Made by a program: the position numbers and the translations under genes
Part shown: piece by piece, positions 26,862-35,549 of the stretch
Layout: every line of letters starts with the position of its first letter
How positions within the stretch are numbered: position 1 is the first letter of the stretch
Notes under the pieces: generated by a model
Told to the model about the DNA's origin: nothing
The model's database searches: none
What the model saw: the letters and a program-made list of their open reading frames with translations, nothing else
Origin: Robiginitomaculum sp.
GTDB taxonomy: Bacteria > Pseudomonadota > Alphaproteobacteria > Caulobacterales > Maricaulaceae
Direction of reading: 5' to 3'
DNA length: 64,000 nt
Assembly (NCBI GenBank): GCA_021776565.1
Contig: JAJFFQ010000005.1
Span: forward strand, 62,001 to 126,000

Positions 26862-28253
26862 TCAGCCCGGCGCAATCATGTTTTCCGGTCGCACAATAGC
26901 GTCAAATTCTTCACCGGTGACAAAACCCAGCGCCACCGCTTCTTCGCGTAAAGTACTGCCATTGGCATGTGCCACTTTGGCTACCTTGGTGGCATTGTCA
27001 TACCCGATTGTGGGGGCCAGCGCGGTAACCAGCATCAGGGAACGGCGCATCAATTCATCAATGCGTGCAATATCAGCCTCGATACCAACCACACAATTGT
27101 CAGTAAATGAACGCGTTGCATCGCCTAAAAGCCTTATTGATTGCAACATGTTAAGCGCCATAACCGGGCGAAATACATTCAACTCGAAATGCCCCTGACT
27201 GCCCGCCATGCTGATTGTGGTGTGATTGCCCATCACCTGCGCGCAGACCATGGTCAGCGCCTCGGACTGTGTGGGGTTCACCTTGCCCGGCATGATCGAT
27301 GACCCTGGCTCGTTGGCAGGCAAGATCAGCTCACCAATGCCGCCCCGTGGCCCGGAGCCTAAAAAGCGAATGTCATTGGCAATCTTGAATAGCGATGCAG
27401 CAATGGTGTTCAGCGCCCCGTGCGCGGCCACATAGCCATCACTGGCTGCCAGAGCTTCAAATTTGTTGGGCGCGGTAATAAAATCCAGGCCGGTTATGGC
27501 GCTGACCTTTTGGGCAAACTTTAACGCAAAACCGGGCTTGGCGTTCAGGCCTGTACCCACCGCCGTCCCCCCTTGTGCCAAAGGCAATAACTCGCTCAGT
27601 GCCTGATTGGCCCGACGAATGCCAAGGCTAATTTGCGCGCTATAGCCGGAAAACTCCTGCCCCAGGGTCAGCGGCGTTGCATCTTGCGTGTGGGTGCGAC
27701 CATTTTTGATGATGCTGGCAAATTCGCTTGATTTGGCGTCAAGCGCCCCGTGCAAATGTTCCAGTGCGGGGATCAGATGATCCTTGATCTGCATGGCAGC
27801 GGCGATATGCATGGCCGTTGGGAATGTGTCGTTTGATGACTGACTACGATTGACGTGATCATTGGGATGTACGGGCGTTTTTGAACCAATGGTGCCACCC
27901 ATAATCTCGATAGCGCGATTGGCGATCACTTCATTAGCGTTCATATTGGTCTGGGTGCCAGACCCGGTTTGCCAGACCCGTAACGGGAAGTTATCGTCCA
28001 GCTTGCCATCAATAACATCCTGCGCAGCTTGCTCGATTGACTTGGCAATATCTGGCTCAAGATTATCAAGCGCGTGATTGGTTTGTGCGGCGGCTTGTTT
28101 GATAATGCCCAGTGCACGCACCAATGGCACCGGCATGGTCTCGTCACCAATATCAAAATTTATCAAGGAACGCGCTGTTTGCGCACCCCAGTATTTATCT
28201 GCCGGCACCTTGAGTGGGCCAAAACTGTCTGTTTCTGTACGCATATCGGCCAT
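26862..28253 (-). CDS. fumC: Fumarate hydratase, class II
   Basis: A protein of about 463 residues that interconverts fumarate and malate in the TCA cycle without an iron-sulfur cluster. The start at [20 protein letters not shown] has an AAGGAG ribosome site seven bases ahead. Family landmarks are [29 protein letters not shown], the [16 protein letters not shown] substrate region and the signature [17 protein letters not shown] with the flexible catalytic loop. The length is typical. It is read towards apbE, which it trails by about 40 bp on the same strand, but the function is separate. Confidence 0.95.
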   Translation of the reverse strand: MADMRTETDSFGPLKVPADKYWGAQTARSLINFDIGDETMPVPLVRALGIIKQAAAQTNHALDNLEPDIAKSIEQAAQDVIDGKLDDNFPLRVWQTGSGTQTNMNANEVIANRAIEIMGGTIGSKTPVHPNDHVNRSQSSNDTFPTAMHIAAAMQIKDHLIPALEHLHGALDAKSSEFASIIKNGRTHTQDATPLTLGQEFSGYSAQISLGIRRANQALSELLPLAQGGTAVGTGLNAKPGFALKFAQKVSAITGLDFITAPNKFEALAASDGYVAAHGALNTIAASLFKIANDIRFLGSGPRGGIGELILPANEPGSSIMPGKVNPTQSEALTMVCAQVMGNHTTISMAGSQGHFELNVFRPVMALNMLQSIRLLGDATRSFTDNCVVGIEADIARIDELMRRSLMLVTALAPTIGYDNATKVAKVAHANGSTLREEAVALGFVTGEEFDAIVRPENMIAPG

Positions 28254-28360
28254 GACGAATCTCCTTGACCACGTTATCGACATAACATGCCGGGCAGGGC
28301 AAGAGCAGTACCCACGTGCAGGAAAATGAACAGGAAAGTTTGTTGATTGCGCTTTTTGGT

Positions 28361-28849
28361 TTACTTGCGGCGAAACGCATCCAGATTGACCACGTCACCA
28401 ACAGCATCCGTCTCACTATCGTCTGTCTTCATGTCTGAGTCAGGGGTTGGTACAGTTTTTGTTGCCGCCGCCGTTGCTGGCAATGCCTCAGGGGTGCCCA
28501 TATCAAATTTCAGCCCAAAACCAACCGCCGGGTCATGAAAACTGGTCACAGCGGCATAGGGAACCTTGATATATTTCGGTGCGCCACCAAAACTTAATGT
28601 GACCTCAAAAGCATCATCCAGCGAGGCAAGATCCCAAAACTGATGCTCAAGCACTATGGTAATTTCTTCGGGGTATTTTTCCAGCAATTGCGCGTCAACA
28701 TTGGCACCGGGATAATGAGTGCGAAAAGTGATATAAAAATGATGATTACCGGGAAGGCCATCTTCGACTGCGCGCACCACCGCTGCACGAACAACACCGC
28801 GCAAGGCTTCTTGTGCAAGCAGGTCATAACGCATCAAATCTTTTGGCAC
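28361..28849 (-). CDS. sspB: ClpXP adaptor SspB, alpha type
   Basis: A 162-residue protein. The SspB fold is visible in the N-terminal part ([69 protein letters not shown] and [13 protein letters not shown]). A disordered acidic linker leads to a short C-terminal peptide ([10 protein letters not shown]), which in SspB docks on the ClpX N-domain. SspB delivers ssrA-tagged polypeptides to ClpXP. It lies about 130 bp downstream of the tmRNA gene on the same strand, a sensible functional pairing. Confidence 0.9.
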   Translation of the reverse strand: MPKDLMRYDLLAQEALRGVVRAAVVRAVEDGLPGNHHFYITFRTHYPGANVDAQLLEKYPEEITIVLEHQFWDLASLDDAFEVTLSFGGAPKYIKVPYAAVTSFHDPAVGFGLKFDMGTPEALPATAAATKTVPTPDSDMKTDDSETDAVGDVVNLDAFRRK

Positions 28850-28982
28850 TTATATGCTCCCCGTTTCCTGACACCTTGAGTAAACATATGCCCGGCACAG
28901 GTCAATCACACTCCCCATCTAGGAACATGTACTTCGCCTTTGGCGAGCATATAGAGTTTATTGATATTAGTTGACTGAATAA

Positions 28983-29313
28983 GTGGAGGCTTCTGTTGCC
29001 AGGTGCCTCCGAACCCCGCCCTGGCGCTCAATGAGCCAAGGAGTTAGAGCGAGATTACTCGCGCTGCGTTAAGCAGCGAGAGCGGTCTCTTGAGCAAAGT
29101 TGTCATTATCAACTCTTGCGATTGAGCCTGTAACGGGCCTCACCCGGGCAAAAGCTAACGCTTCTTTCTGTCCGTCGATCCTGTTTCGGCCCCATCAACT
29201 TCTCCCCCCACAACCATAGCTGCCAAGAGGGGAAAATGGTGGAGCCGCCGGGTACCGCCCCCGGGTCCGGCCCAGCTGTCTAACGCGCGTTTATCGCCAT
29301 AGTCCCAAGGGAC
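28983..29313 (-). ncRNA. ssrA: Circularly permuted two-piece tmRNA
   Basis: Read leftwards, the acceptor piece comes first and ends in GCGGCTCCACCA at 29237. A short spacer follows, then the coding piece starts GGGGCCGAAACAGGATCGAC at 29193. The tag reading frame is 29069-29119: ARVDNDNFAQETALAA then TAA. The coding piece closes with a GGAGGC/GCCTCC stem near 28985-29009. This order is the permuted form known from alphaproteobacteria, where the precursor is cut into two RNAs. A TATATA -10 box at 29320-29325 suggests a transcript start near 29313. Outer ends are approximate. Confidence 0.93.
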
Positions 29314-29450
29314 AAGGCCTATATAGGCATAAAACCGGTTAATGAGAAGGCTTCAACATGAAAATAACCTCTCACAGGGTAGTGGTTAACGGCTTGGAAA
29401 CCATAAATGCGCGATTTTTACCCGGTGTGTAATGCAGGTGAACGGGTTTT

Positions 29451-30689
29451 ATGAGTCGACTGGCCGAACTTTTGTTTTTCTCGCTCTATGCCATGAGCGC
29501 AGCCGTAGCTTCATTGGCCATGGTGAGGTTTATCGATGTGAGCGTAACGGTCGCATCACTTTTGGGCGCCTTGAGCTTTTTGGCGGGCATGCACATCCAT
29601 TCCGTCATTGTTCGTACCAGCAAAAATGCTGGACTGGAAAAACGTCTGGACACGCTGCGCAAGGCCAATATCGCCCTGACGTCTGAAATGGGCATTATTC
29701 ATGAAGAAATAGGTTCCCTTTCCAGATCGCTAGAACAAGAAGCATTACGCCGGGACGAAGCCATTATTTCAGAAGTACAGGCCCTGGAGACTATCATTGC
29801 CAATATGGAAGGCACCCTTGCCTCTCGTATTACCGAGGCTGCACGTGTGGCGGCAATCCCCATGCTCGAGCCAGAAGAAACCAATGACCGTCATATATTG
29901 CTGACACTGGTTCGCGAGGCACTGGACGCCGGACGGGTGGAACTGCACCTGCAGCCCATCGTCTCCCTGCCTCAGCGCAAAACCTATTTCTATGAAAGTT
30001 TTACCCGTCTGCGCGATCAGGATGGCAATGTCATCATGCCCGCTGATTTTCTAAAAGTGGCCGAGCCAGCGGGCCTGATGACCGTTGTCGATAATCTGTT
30101 GCTGTTCCGTTGCGTGCAGATTGTGCGGCGCCTGACCGAGAAAGACCGCCAGATCGGCCTGGTTTGCAACATTTCTCCCCTGTCCCTTAAAGATGAAGTA
30201 TTTTTTCCGCAATTTCTTGATTTCATGCGCCAGAACGCAGACCTTGCCGGCTCTGTGGTGTTCGAGATCGGGCAAAAGGATTTTGAGGAACGCGGCATTA
30301 TAGAAGCACGCAATATGGCCCGTCTGGCGGATTTTGGCTTCCGGTTTTCCATTGACAAGGTGGAGAACCTCAATTTTGACGCCAGAGACATGCAACGCGC
30401 CGGGGTTAAATTCTTCAAGGTCTCTGGTGATCTCCTGCTGGCGGCTGTTAACGGCTCGCCTGGTGCAGCCTTACCCGCCGCACCGGACATCCTCATTACC
30501 GATATTGCCCGCTATCTGGCGCGACACGGTATAGAGATGATTGGCGAAAAGGTAGAAGACGAAGCCACTGTGGTTGAACTTCTTGACCTTGATGCCGGTT
30601 ACGCACAAGGGCATTTGTTTGGCCCACCCAGCCCGATCCGCGAAGAGTTTCTGGCCGAGACCGAAGACGCTTTCAAAATCGCGATATAG
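29451..30689 (+). CDS. tipF: TipF-like membrane protein with degenerate EAL domain
   Basis: A 412-residue protein. Two N-terminal membrane helices (about 5-27 and 30-50) are followed by a coiled coil (about 58-130), then an EAL domain (about 150-405). The EAL motif is ESF (182-184). Other elements are present or altered: HLQPIVSL, NISPLSL, VFEIGQKD, SIDKVENL in place of the usual DDFG, FFKVSG, and GEKVED with YAQGHLFGPP at the end. The domain probably binds but does not degrade cyclic di-GMP. This order is that of Caulobacter TipF, which positions the polar flagellum. No flagellar genes are adjacent, so the orthology is moderate. Confidence 0.75.
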   Translation: MSRLAELLFFSLYAMSAAVASLAMVRFIDVSVTVASLLGALSFLAGMHIHSVIVRTSKNAGLEKRLDTLRKANIALTSEMGIIHEEIGSLSRSLEQEALRRDEAIISEVQALETIIANMEGTLASRITEAARVAAIPMLEPEETNDRHILLTLVREALDAGRVELHLQPIVSLPQRKTYFYESFTRLRDQDGNVIMPADFLKVAEPAGLMTVVDNLLLFRCVQIVRRLTEKDRQIGLVCNISPLSLKDEVFFPQFLDFMRQNADLAGSVVFEIGQKDFEERGIIEARNMARLADFGFRFSIDKVENLNFDARDMQRAGVKFFKVSGDLLLAAVNGSPGAALPAAPDILITDIARYLARHGIEMIGEKVEDEATVVELLDLDAGYAQGHLFGPPSPIREEFLAETEDAFKIAI

Positions 30690-30777
30690 GCATTTTCTTA
30701 GAGCATAGAACTTCCAAATTCCACGATTATAGCTGATCCTGACCGGGTGGGGATAAGTATTTTTTCTTGTGCTCATA

Positions 30778-31212
30778 TAGCGGGCAATAGCACCCTTAAA
30801 TAAGGGACAATAAGGGTGATTTAAGTATCAATTCAGGGGCAAATTTCGCACCATAAGGGACAGTTAAGGGACAGATGAAAGGTGCCCGAGGGTCAGCGGG
30901 GATAAGTGGTTGCTATCCCCGGCTTCACTTTCTTCCGTGTCATCCCGGAAAAACGTAGCCCTCAAATAGCGAAGCGATAGGGCAAACAAAAAACCTTATC
31001 CGGGAACCATCGTGCAGATGCTATACCCCATAGACCCCGGATAATTTCTGTGAAATTTCCTGGGTGACACACTTGGGATAGGAAACAGTTCTAAATATCC
31101 AAACTTATCCAACCGGGGGCGTTCTTGGCGTATGATTATGGTAGGTTGGAATGACCCACCCTTCGAGGCTCGTCTCCGCCTCGCACCCCAGAGCCTGCCC
31201 CGGCGCAGGCCG
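30778..31212. other. Intergenic stretch of dispersed repeats
   Basis: No credible gene lies between tipF and the monooxygenase gene. The stretch holds short AAGGGACA direct repeats (30800-30875), family B copy 3, and an imperfect palindrome with CCTGCCCCGGCGCAGGCCGG near 31194. It resembles the other repeat-filled gaps in the window. Confidence 0.5.
30937..31070. repeat. Dispersed repeat family B, copy 3
   Basis: Begins GTGTCATCCCGGAAAAACG and ends CTGGGTGACAC. Compared with the other copies it has about 30 extra bases (rich in A and CGAAGCGATAGGG) inserted near its left end before CTTATCCGGGAACCAT. Confidence 0.75.
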
Positions 31213-31306
31213 GGGGTGAGGAAGAAAGAGTAATAAATAACTACCTTATGGTCGAAATTGCGTGTTTACGAAATTGCCTCGAAGCATGGAATGACATCCA
31301 AGACCC

Positions 31307-31612
31307 TCACATCAATTTTGTCGCCCCACTGGCTTGATAGGCGCTAACACTGGCCCCGGCGCGTTTGGCCCCCATAATGGCACCCATAAAGACCGCCATG
31401 TGCGGGGTTTGCATATGGGCGTCCAGTGCTGCCTGATTGATCCACACCTCAAACAGGCGAATGCGGCATGAATTTCCAATATCAATGGCGAAGCAATAGT
31501 CCACACAGCCGGTTTCTTTTAAGGTCTGCGTGACCATTTCATTTCCAGCCTCCAGAATAGAGGCAATCTCCGCCTCGCTTTGCATATCAATATACCCGCC
31601 AACAATAATCAT
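31307..31612 (-). CDS. Antibiotic biosynthesis monooxygenase-like (ABM) protein
   Basis: The ATG at 31612 (MIIVGGYIDMQSEAEIASIL) has an AAGGAAAAC ribosome site and gives 101 residues. The single ferredoxin-like ABM domain shows the expected pattern: an initial strand IIVGGYIDM, a helix with EAGNEMVTQTLKETGCVDYC, then the FEVWINQAALDAHMQTPHMA motif (a W-x-x-x-x-A-x-x-x-H pattern). Members act as small quinol monooxygenases or heme-degrading dimers, many without known substrates. It stands alone among repeats. Confidence 0.78.
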   Translation of the reverse strand: MIIVGGYIDMQSEAEIASILEAGNEMVTQTLKETGCVDYCFAIDIGNSCRIRLFEVWINQAALDAHMQTPHMAVFMGAIMGAKRAGASVSAYQASGATKLM

Positions 31613-31807
31613 TTTGTTTTCCTTTTTTGGTTGGCACATTCATTTCAGGTCATGTGCCGGGATGCAACCGTATATTTGATATCATTTAACCTCGCTTATC
31701 ACGGAGATTTACGCGCACGCCATTGACACTCCAGGATTGAATTACTATTTTACTACTATTGCTCAGTCGCGGTAGTTTAGTAATGTCATAATGAATGGAG
31801 ATTTGGA

Positions 31808-32308
31808 ATGAATGACCATGGAGAGATAGCGGTCCTTATTGACGCAAGATTGCACAATGAACTCGTATTACGCCGCCGAAGGGCCGGTGATGTTTCCCAT
31901 ATTGTCGAAAATGTCCTGTCCGATTTTTTAGAACGCACTGAAGGGGATACTGATTTATGGAATGAAGATTACGTTCGCGAATGGCTTGAAACTCAAGAGG
32001 ATGACCACCTGGAAAGATATGGTCCACCTGATAAGGGCCATCATTGGAAAAACATAGTGCTACACAATGGAGCAAAGCTAAAAATAACTTATAAAAATCG
32101 TGATCATTTTGCAGAAATTCGACATGGCAGAATCATGGACGGCAAATACCCACGAACACCTTCGGAATGGGCAAATTGTGTAGCCAATCATACAAGTCGA
32201 AATGCCTGGCGCGATATTTACGTGCAGCAGCCCGGAACTACAAAATGGGTGGCGGCTCAAGTTATGCGTTACGAGGCTAAGAGAGGGCTAGGGTATGGTT
32301 CTCTATAA
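31808..32308 (+). CDS. Ribbon-helix-helix/RAMA-like two-domain protein
   Basis: A 166-residue protein. Residues 6-43 (IAVLIDARLHNELVLRRRRA to FLERT) look like a ribbon-helix-helix DNA-binding unit as in CopG-type antitoxins. After an acidic linker, residues 85-155 form a beta-rich domain: GAKLKITYKNRDHFAEIRHG, YPRTPSEWANCVAN and NAWRDIYVQ ending WVAAQVMR. This pattern resembles the RAMA domain, found beside restriction and DNA-modification enzymes. The gene has a GGAGATTTGGA ribosome site and no partner of either system nearby. Both domain calls are from motif reading and tentative. Confidence 0.55.
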   Translation: MNDHGEIAVLIDARLHNELVLRRRRAGDVSHIVENVLSDFLERTEGDTDLWNEDYVREWLETQEDDHLERYGPPDKGHHWKNIVLHNGAKLKITYKNRDHFAEIRHGRIMDGKYPRTPSEWANCVANHTSRNAWRDIYVQQPGTTKWVAAQVMRYEAKRGLGYGSL

Positions 32309-32443
32309 AGAGTGTAAATTCGTAAATATATAATACGATAACGACATGAAAGTAGGGCTTTACTAGCCGTTATCCCGATGGAACCGGGACCCAGTTATAC
32401 GTTTTATCCAGCACATAATGCAAAGGTAGCAACACAATACTGG

Positions 32444-32466
32444 ATACCGGCCTTTGCCGGTATGAC
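32444..32466. repeat. Short dispersed hairpin
   Basis: TACCGGCCTTTGCCGGTATG plus flanking bases forms a compact stem-loop and matches the unit at 22899-22926. It lies between the RAMA-like gene and the end of uvrD. Confidence 0.6.
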
Positions 32467-32496
32467 GAAAACAGGCACCATGCACGCACTTCCCAC

Positions 32497-34824
32497 TTAC
32501 GCTTCTTCCACAAATCCGGCCATTACTTTTTTGGTACCGGCCTTCTCGAAGGCAACAGTCAGTTTATCGCCGTCAAGCATGGTGATGCGCCCATAGCCAA
32601 ATTTTTGATGAAAAATGCGCATGTCCTGTTTCAGGCCGTTTGCGCTTTGTTTATCCGATGCAATTCGCCGGGCCGTGCCGTCAATGGTCTTGCTGCGTAA
32701 CTGATCCTTATTGGCCTGATAGCGCGCCCAGCCGGGACTGTTATAGGTTGAACGTGTGTCTTCAAAACCGCCGCCCGTGTCATCATGGCCAATTTGATTA
32801 TAATAACCGGTATCGGCGCGGGCCTCGACATGCTGTGGGGGCAATTCATCAACAAAACGCGACGGCAGAACACTTTGCCAGCGCCCGTAAATTTGCCGGT
32901 TTGCGGCAAAGTAAATGATGGCTTGCTCGCGCGCCCGGGTCAGCCCCACATAGGCCAGGCGGCGTTCTTCCTCCAGCGCCGACGTGCCACCTTCATCCAG
33001 TGATCGTTGTGAGGGGAACACGCTTTCTTCCCAACCGGGCAGAATCACCAGAGGAAATTCCAGACCCTTGGCCGCATGCAAGGTCATTAAACTGATCTGG
33101 TCATCATTTTGGTTGTTGGTATCCAGATCAGACACTAATGAGACATGTTCCAGATACCCTTCCAGCGTCTCAAACGCACCCATGGCCTGAACCAGTTCCT
33201 TGAGGTTCTCCAGCCGCCCCTCGGCTTGCGGGCTTTTGTCGGCGCGCCACATGGCGGTATAGCCACTTTCATCCAGAATAATCTCGGCCAGCTCACCATG
33301 GGGCAAACTTTCACTCATTACCCGCCAGCGATCAATATCGCCAAGCAACATGCGCAAACCTGTTCGCGCTTTGCCGCCGATCTCATCGGTGGCAATCATA
33401 TGGCGACAAGCCTCGGCCAGTGGCAAAGCCATGCTTCGGGCTGCCTGTTGCAGTTTTTGCACACTGGTTGCACCAATGCCGCGCTTGGGCACATTGATGA
33501 TGCGTTCAAACGCCAGATCATCAGCATTAGAGCGCACGGCGCGAAGATAGGCATGGGCGTCACGTATCTCGGCCCGTTCAAAAAAGCGCGGGCCACCAAC
33601 AACCCGGTAAGGCAAGCCAAGCGCAATAAAGCGTTCTTCAAAGGCACGCATCTGCCAGGACGCCCGCACCAAAAGGGCGCAATCAGCATAGGCATTATCT
33701 TTTGAGTGCCAGTTTTCTATTTCTTCACAAGCGGCGCGGGCCTCGGCCTCACCATCCCAGACACCGCGCACCTGCACCTTTTGCCCGCCCGCATCATCCG
33801 TCCACAAGGTCTTGCCAAGACGGCCCTTATTGGCCGCGATTAGACCAGATGCAGCACCCAGAATATGCTCGGTCGAGCGGTAATTGCGCTCCAGCCGCAC
33901 TACCTTTGCCCCCGGGAAATCCTTCTCAAAGCGTAAGATGTTATCCACCTCAGCCCCGCGCCAGCCATAGATCGACTGGTCATCATCGCCAACCACACAG
34001 AGGTTGGCAGCACCGCGTGCCAACAGGCGCAACCATAAATATTGCGCCACATTGGTGTCCTGATACTCATCCACCAGTAAATAGCGAAACCGGCGATGAT
34101 ATTCGGTCAACACATCTTCATGGTTTAGAAATATATTCAGCGTGTGCAGTAATAAATCACCAAAATCACAGGCGTTCAGAACCTTGAGCCGCTCCTGATA
34201 AACCCCGTATAATTTTGCGCCCTTACCATTGGCAAAACTGTAGCCGTCCTGGGTTGTCACCTTGTCAGGGCCAAGGCCACGGTTTTTCCAATTATCGATC
34301 AAGCTGGCAAGGTGGCGTGCCGTCCAGCGTTTTTCATCAAGGTTTTCGGCAATAATGACTTGCTTTAACAGACGCAACTGATCGTCTGTGTCCAGTATGG
34401 TGAACGAAGATTTTAACCCTGCAAGCTCCGCATGGCGGCGCAGTATTTGTGCCGAGATCGAGTGGAACGTGCCCAGCCATTGCAAACGCTCTACCGCATC
34501 GCCGATCAGCCCGCCAACACGTACGCGCATTTCCCGCGCCGCCTTGTTGGTAAAGGTAACGCAGAGAATTTCCCACGGATTGGCCCGGCCCAGGTTCAAA
34601 ATGTGCGCTAATCGTGTGGTCAACACCCGGGTTTTACCGGTTCCCGCTCCGGCCAGCACCAGCACCGGCCCATCCAGCGCCTCCACAGCTTCGCGCTGTT
34701 CGGAGTTCAGTCCTTGCAGATAGGGTGCTGGCCCTGCGGGCGCACGGGCACGGGCCAGATCAGATGTTTTTTGCGCTTCAGGCACGGTAATGCTCACATA
34801 GAATCGAAAACGAAGCACGAACAT
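32497..34824 (-). CDS. uvrD: ATP-dependent DNA helicase UvrD/PcrA/Rep family
   Basis: A 775-residue superfamily 1 helicase that moves 3' to 5' on DNA in repair and replication. Motif I is LAGAGTGKTRVL, Ia LCVTFTNKAAREM, II DEYQDTN, III VGDDDQSIYGWRGA, IV ERNYRST, V SLMTLHAAKGLEFPLV and VI RRLAYVGLTRAREQA. The C-terminal 60 residues look like the basic, Tudor-like tail of UvrD. The annotated ATG lies inside a 57-bp direct repeat; a GTG nine codons later (beginning VSITVPEAQ) is an alternative. The insertion of the toxin island has thus replaced or duplicated the upstream region. Confidence 0.93.
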   Translation of the reverse strand: MFVLRFRFYVSITVPEAQKTSDLARARAPAGPAPYLQGLNSEQREAVEALDGPVLVLAGAGTGKTRVLTTRLAHILNLGRANPWEILCVTFTNKAAREMRVRVGGLIGDAVERLQWLGTFHSISAQILRRHAELAGLKSSFTILDTDDQLRLLKQVIIAENLDEKRWTARHLASLIDNWKNRGLGPDKVTTQDGYSFANGKGAKLYGVYQERLKVLNACDFGDLLLHTLNIFLNHEDVLTEYHRRFRYLLVDEYQDTNVAQYLWLRLLARGAANLCVVGDDDQSIYGWRGAEVDNILRFEKDFPGAKVVRLERNYRSTEHILGAASGLIAANKGRLGKTLWTDDAGGQKVQVRGVWDGEAEARAACEEIENWHSKDNAYADCALLVRASWQMRAFEERFIALGLPYRVVGGPRFFERAEIRDAHAYLRAVRSNADDLAFERIINVPKRGIGATSVQKLQQAARSMALPLAEACRHMIATDEIGGKARTGLRMLLGDIDRWRVMSESLPHGELAEIILDESGYTAMWRADKSPQAEGRLENLKELVQAMGAFETLEGYLEHVSLVSDLDTNNQNDDQISLMTLHAAKGLEFPLVILPGWEESVFPSQRSLDEGGTSALEEERRLAYVGLTRAREQAIIYFAANRQIYGRWQSVLPSRFVDELPPQHVEARADTGYYNQIGHDDTGGGFEDTRSTYNSPGWARYQANKDQLRSKTIDGTARRIASDKQSANGLKQDMRIFHQKFGYGRITMLDGDKLTVAFEKAGTKKVMAGFVEEA

Positions 34825-34858
34825 AACATAGGAAATGTGAAACGCACGGCGTTTGTTT
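34802..34858. repeat. 57-bp direct repeat, left copy
   Basis: Identical over 57 bases to 35487-35543. It begins AATCGAAAACGAAGCACGAA and ends GGCGTTTGTTT. It overlaps the 5' end of uvrD, including its ATG. The two copies bracket 628 bp carrying a PemK-like toxin gene and an RNA gene. Confidence 0.95.
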
Positions 34859-34863
34859 GAGTA

Positions 34864-34897
34864 GTTAAAAAAGAAAAACCCTGCCTAAACAGGGTTT
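34864..34897 (-). terminator. Rho-independent terminator of the island RNA
   Basis: On the minus strand AAACCCTG, a six-base loop TTTAGG, then CAGGGTTT and a T-rich tail (TTCTTTTTT). The perfect 8-bp stem at 34876-34883 and 34890-34897 plus the U-tract is a textbook intrinsic terminator. Confidence 0.85.
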
Positions 34898-34994
34898 AAG
34901 TCTACGCCGTAACATAGCTTGCTTTCGCCAGTTGCTACGGCGGCCCTTGGTAGGGTCTTAGGCGCGGATTACCTTTCGGCAAGAGCCACAATCA
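34872..34994 (-). ncRNA. Candidate structured small RNA next to PemK toxin
   Basis: A non-coding unit of about 120 nt read leftwards. Its promoter (35001-35029) and terminator are both strong. Inside, CGCCGTA and TACGGCG can form a 7-bp stem around a 25-nt apical region that has its own GGCGAAAGC loop; an upstream GCCGAAAGGT hairpin may also form. No open frame of note lies within it. The RNA lies directly after a toxin gene that lacks a protein antitoxin, so an antitoxin RNA is one possibility; another is a regulatory RNA of the island. Structure is predicted by eye only. Confidence 0.6.
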
Positions 34995-35000
34995 AGCGAG

Positions 35001-35029
35001 TATATAGCAATTTACAAGTGTTTTGTCAA
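35001..35029 (-). promoter_or_regulatory. Strong sigma-70 promoter for the small RNA
   Basis: Consensus -35 TTGACA (35024-35029), a 17-bp spacer and -10 TATATA (35001-35006). The -35 box lies within the last codons of the toxin gene and the -10 box just past its stop codon. Confidence 0.8.
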
Positions 35030-35437
35030 GATCGAAAGACCCATACCGCTGAGGACACAGGCGCGGATTTTCCTTAAATTATCATCGCTTAAAGTGTCGT
35101 ATCTATATATTCTATTCCCTTGTACATCCTTTCCTGTACGTAGCAAATCAAGCCGGTGAAAGCCAACCGCATTTACCATGTCGCCCTTAACCCATATGCC
35201 ATCACTTGCAAAATAATTAGGTAATCTTGGTCTAATGTCTATCTGACAATGATACGGCATTATCCTGTTGGGCGGGCGGGTGCTGAGTGCCACAATAGTG
35301 CAAAGTCCAGGTCGTGCAGTAATTTTAGGGCTTATAACAACAACTGGTCGACGTTTAACCATTTCAGGAACTTTGAAGCCTTGGTCAAAATTACACGTCA
35401 GTATTGTTCCAACAGCAGGGTGTGAATTAATGGCCAA
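35012..35437 (-). CDS. PemK/MazF-family toxin-like endoribonuclease
   Basis: A 141-residue protein starting at TTG, with AGGAAAGAGG upstream. The PemK fold is recognisable: PAVGTILTCNFDQGF (start strand with conserved GxI), then PEMVKRRPVVVISPKITAR containing the family RPVVVIS motif, CTIVALSTRP and the IWVKGDMVNAVGFHRLDLLR segment. MazF/PemK toxins cut mRNA. No antitoxin gene precedes it (only 49 bp to the direct repeat) or follows it. A structured RNA gene lies directly downstream instead. It is longer than classical PemK (about 110 aa), closer to the alphaproteobacterial long forms. Confidence 0.82.
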   Translation of the reverse strand: MAINSHPAVGTILTCNFDQGFKVPEMVKRRPVVVISPKITARPGLCTIVALSTRPPNRIMPYHCQIDIRPRLPNYFASDGIWVKGDMVNAVGFHRLDLLRTGKDVQGNRIYRYDTLSDDNLRKIRACVLSGMGLSILTKHL

Positions 35438-35486
35438 TGCGTGTTACCTCTTTCCTCAACATAAAGGTGCCATTCCAATCTCTACA

Positions 35487-35543
35487 AATCGAAAACGAAG
35501 CACGAACATAACATAGGAAATGTGAAACGCACGGCGTTTGTTT
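35487..35543. repeat. 57-bp direct repeat, right copy
   Basis: Identical to 34802-34858 with a 685-bp spacing. It borders the 3' end of the metallopeptidase gene. It is probably the target or attachment duplication of the toxin island. Confidence 0.95.
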
Positions 35544-35549
35544 TTCGGT

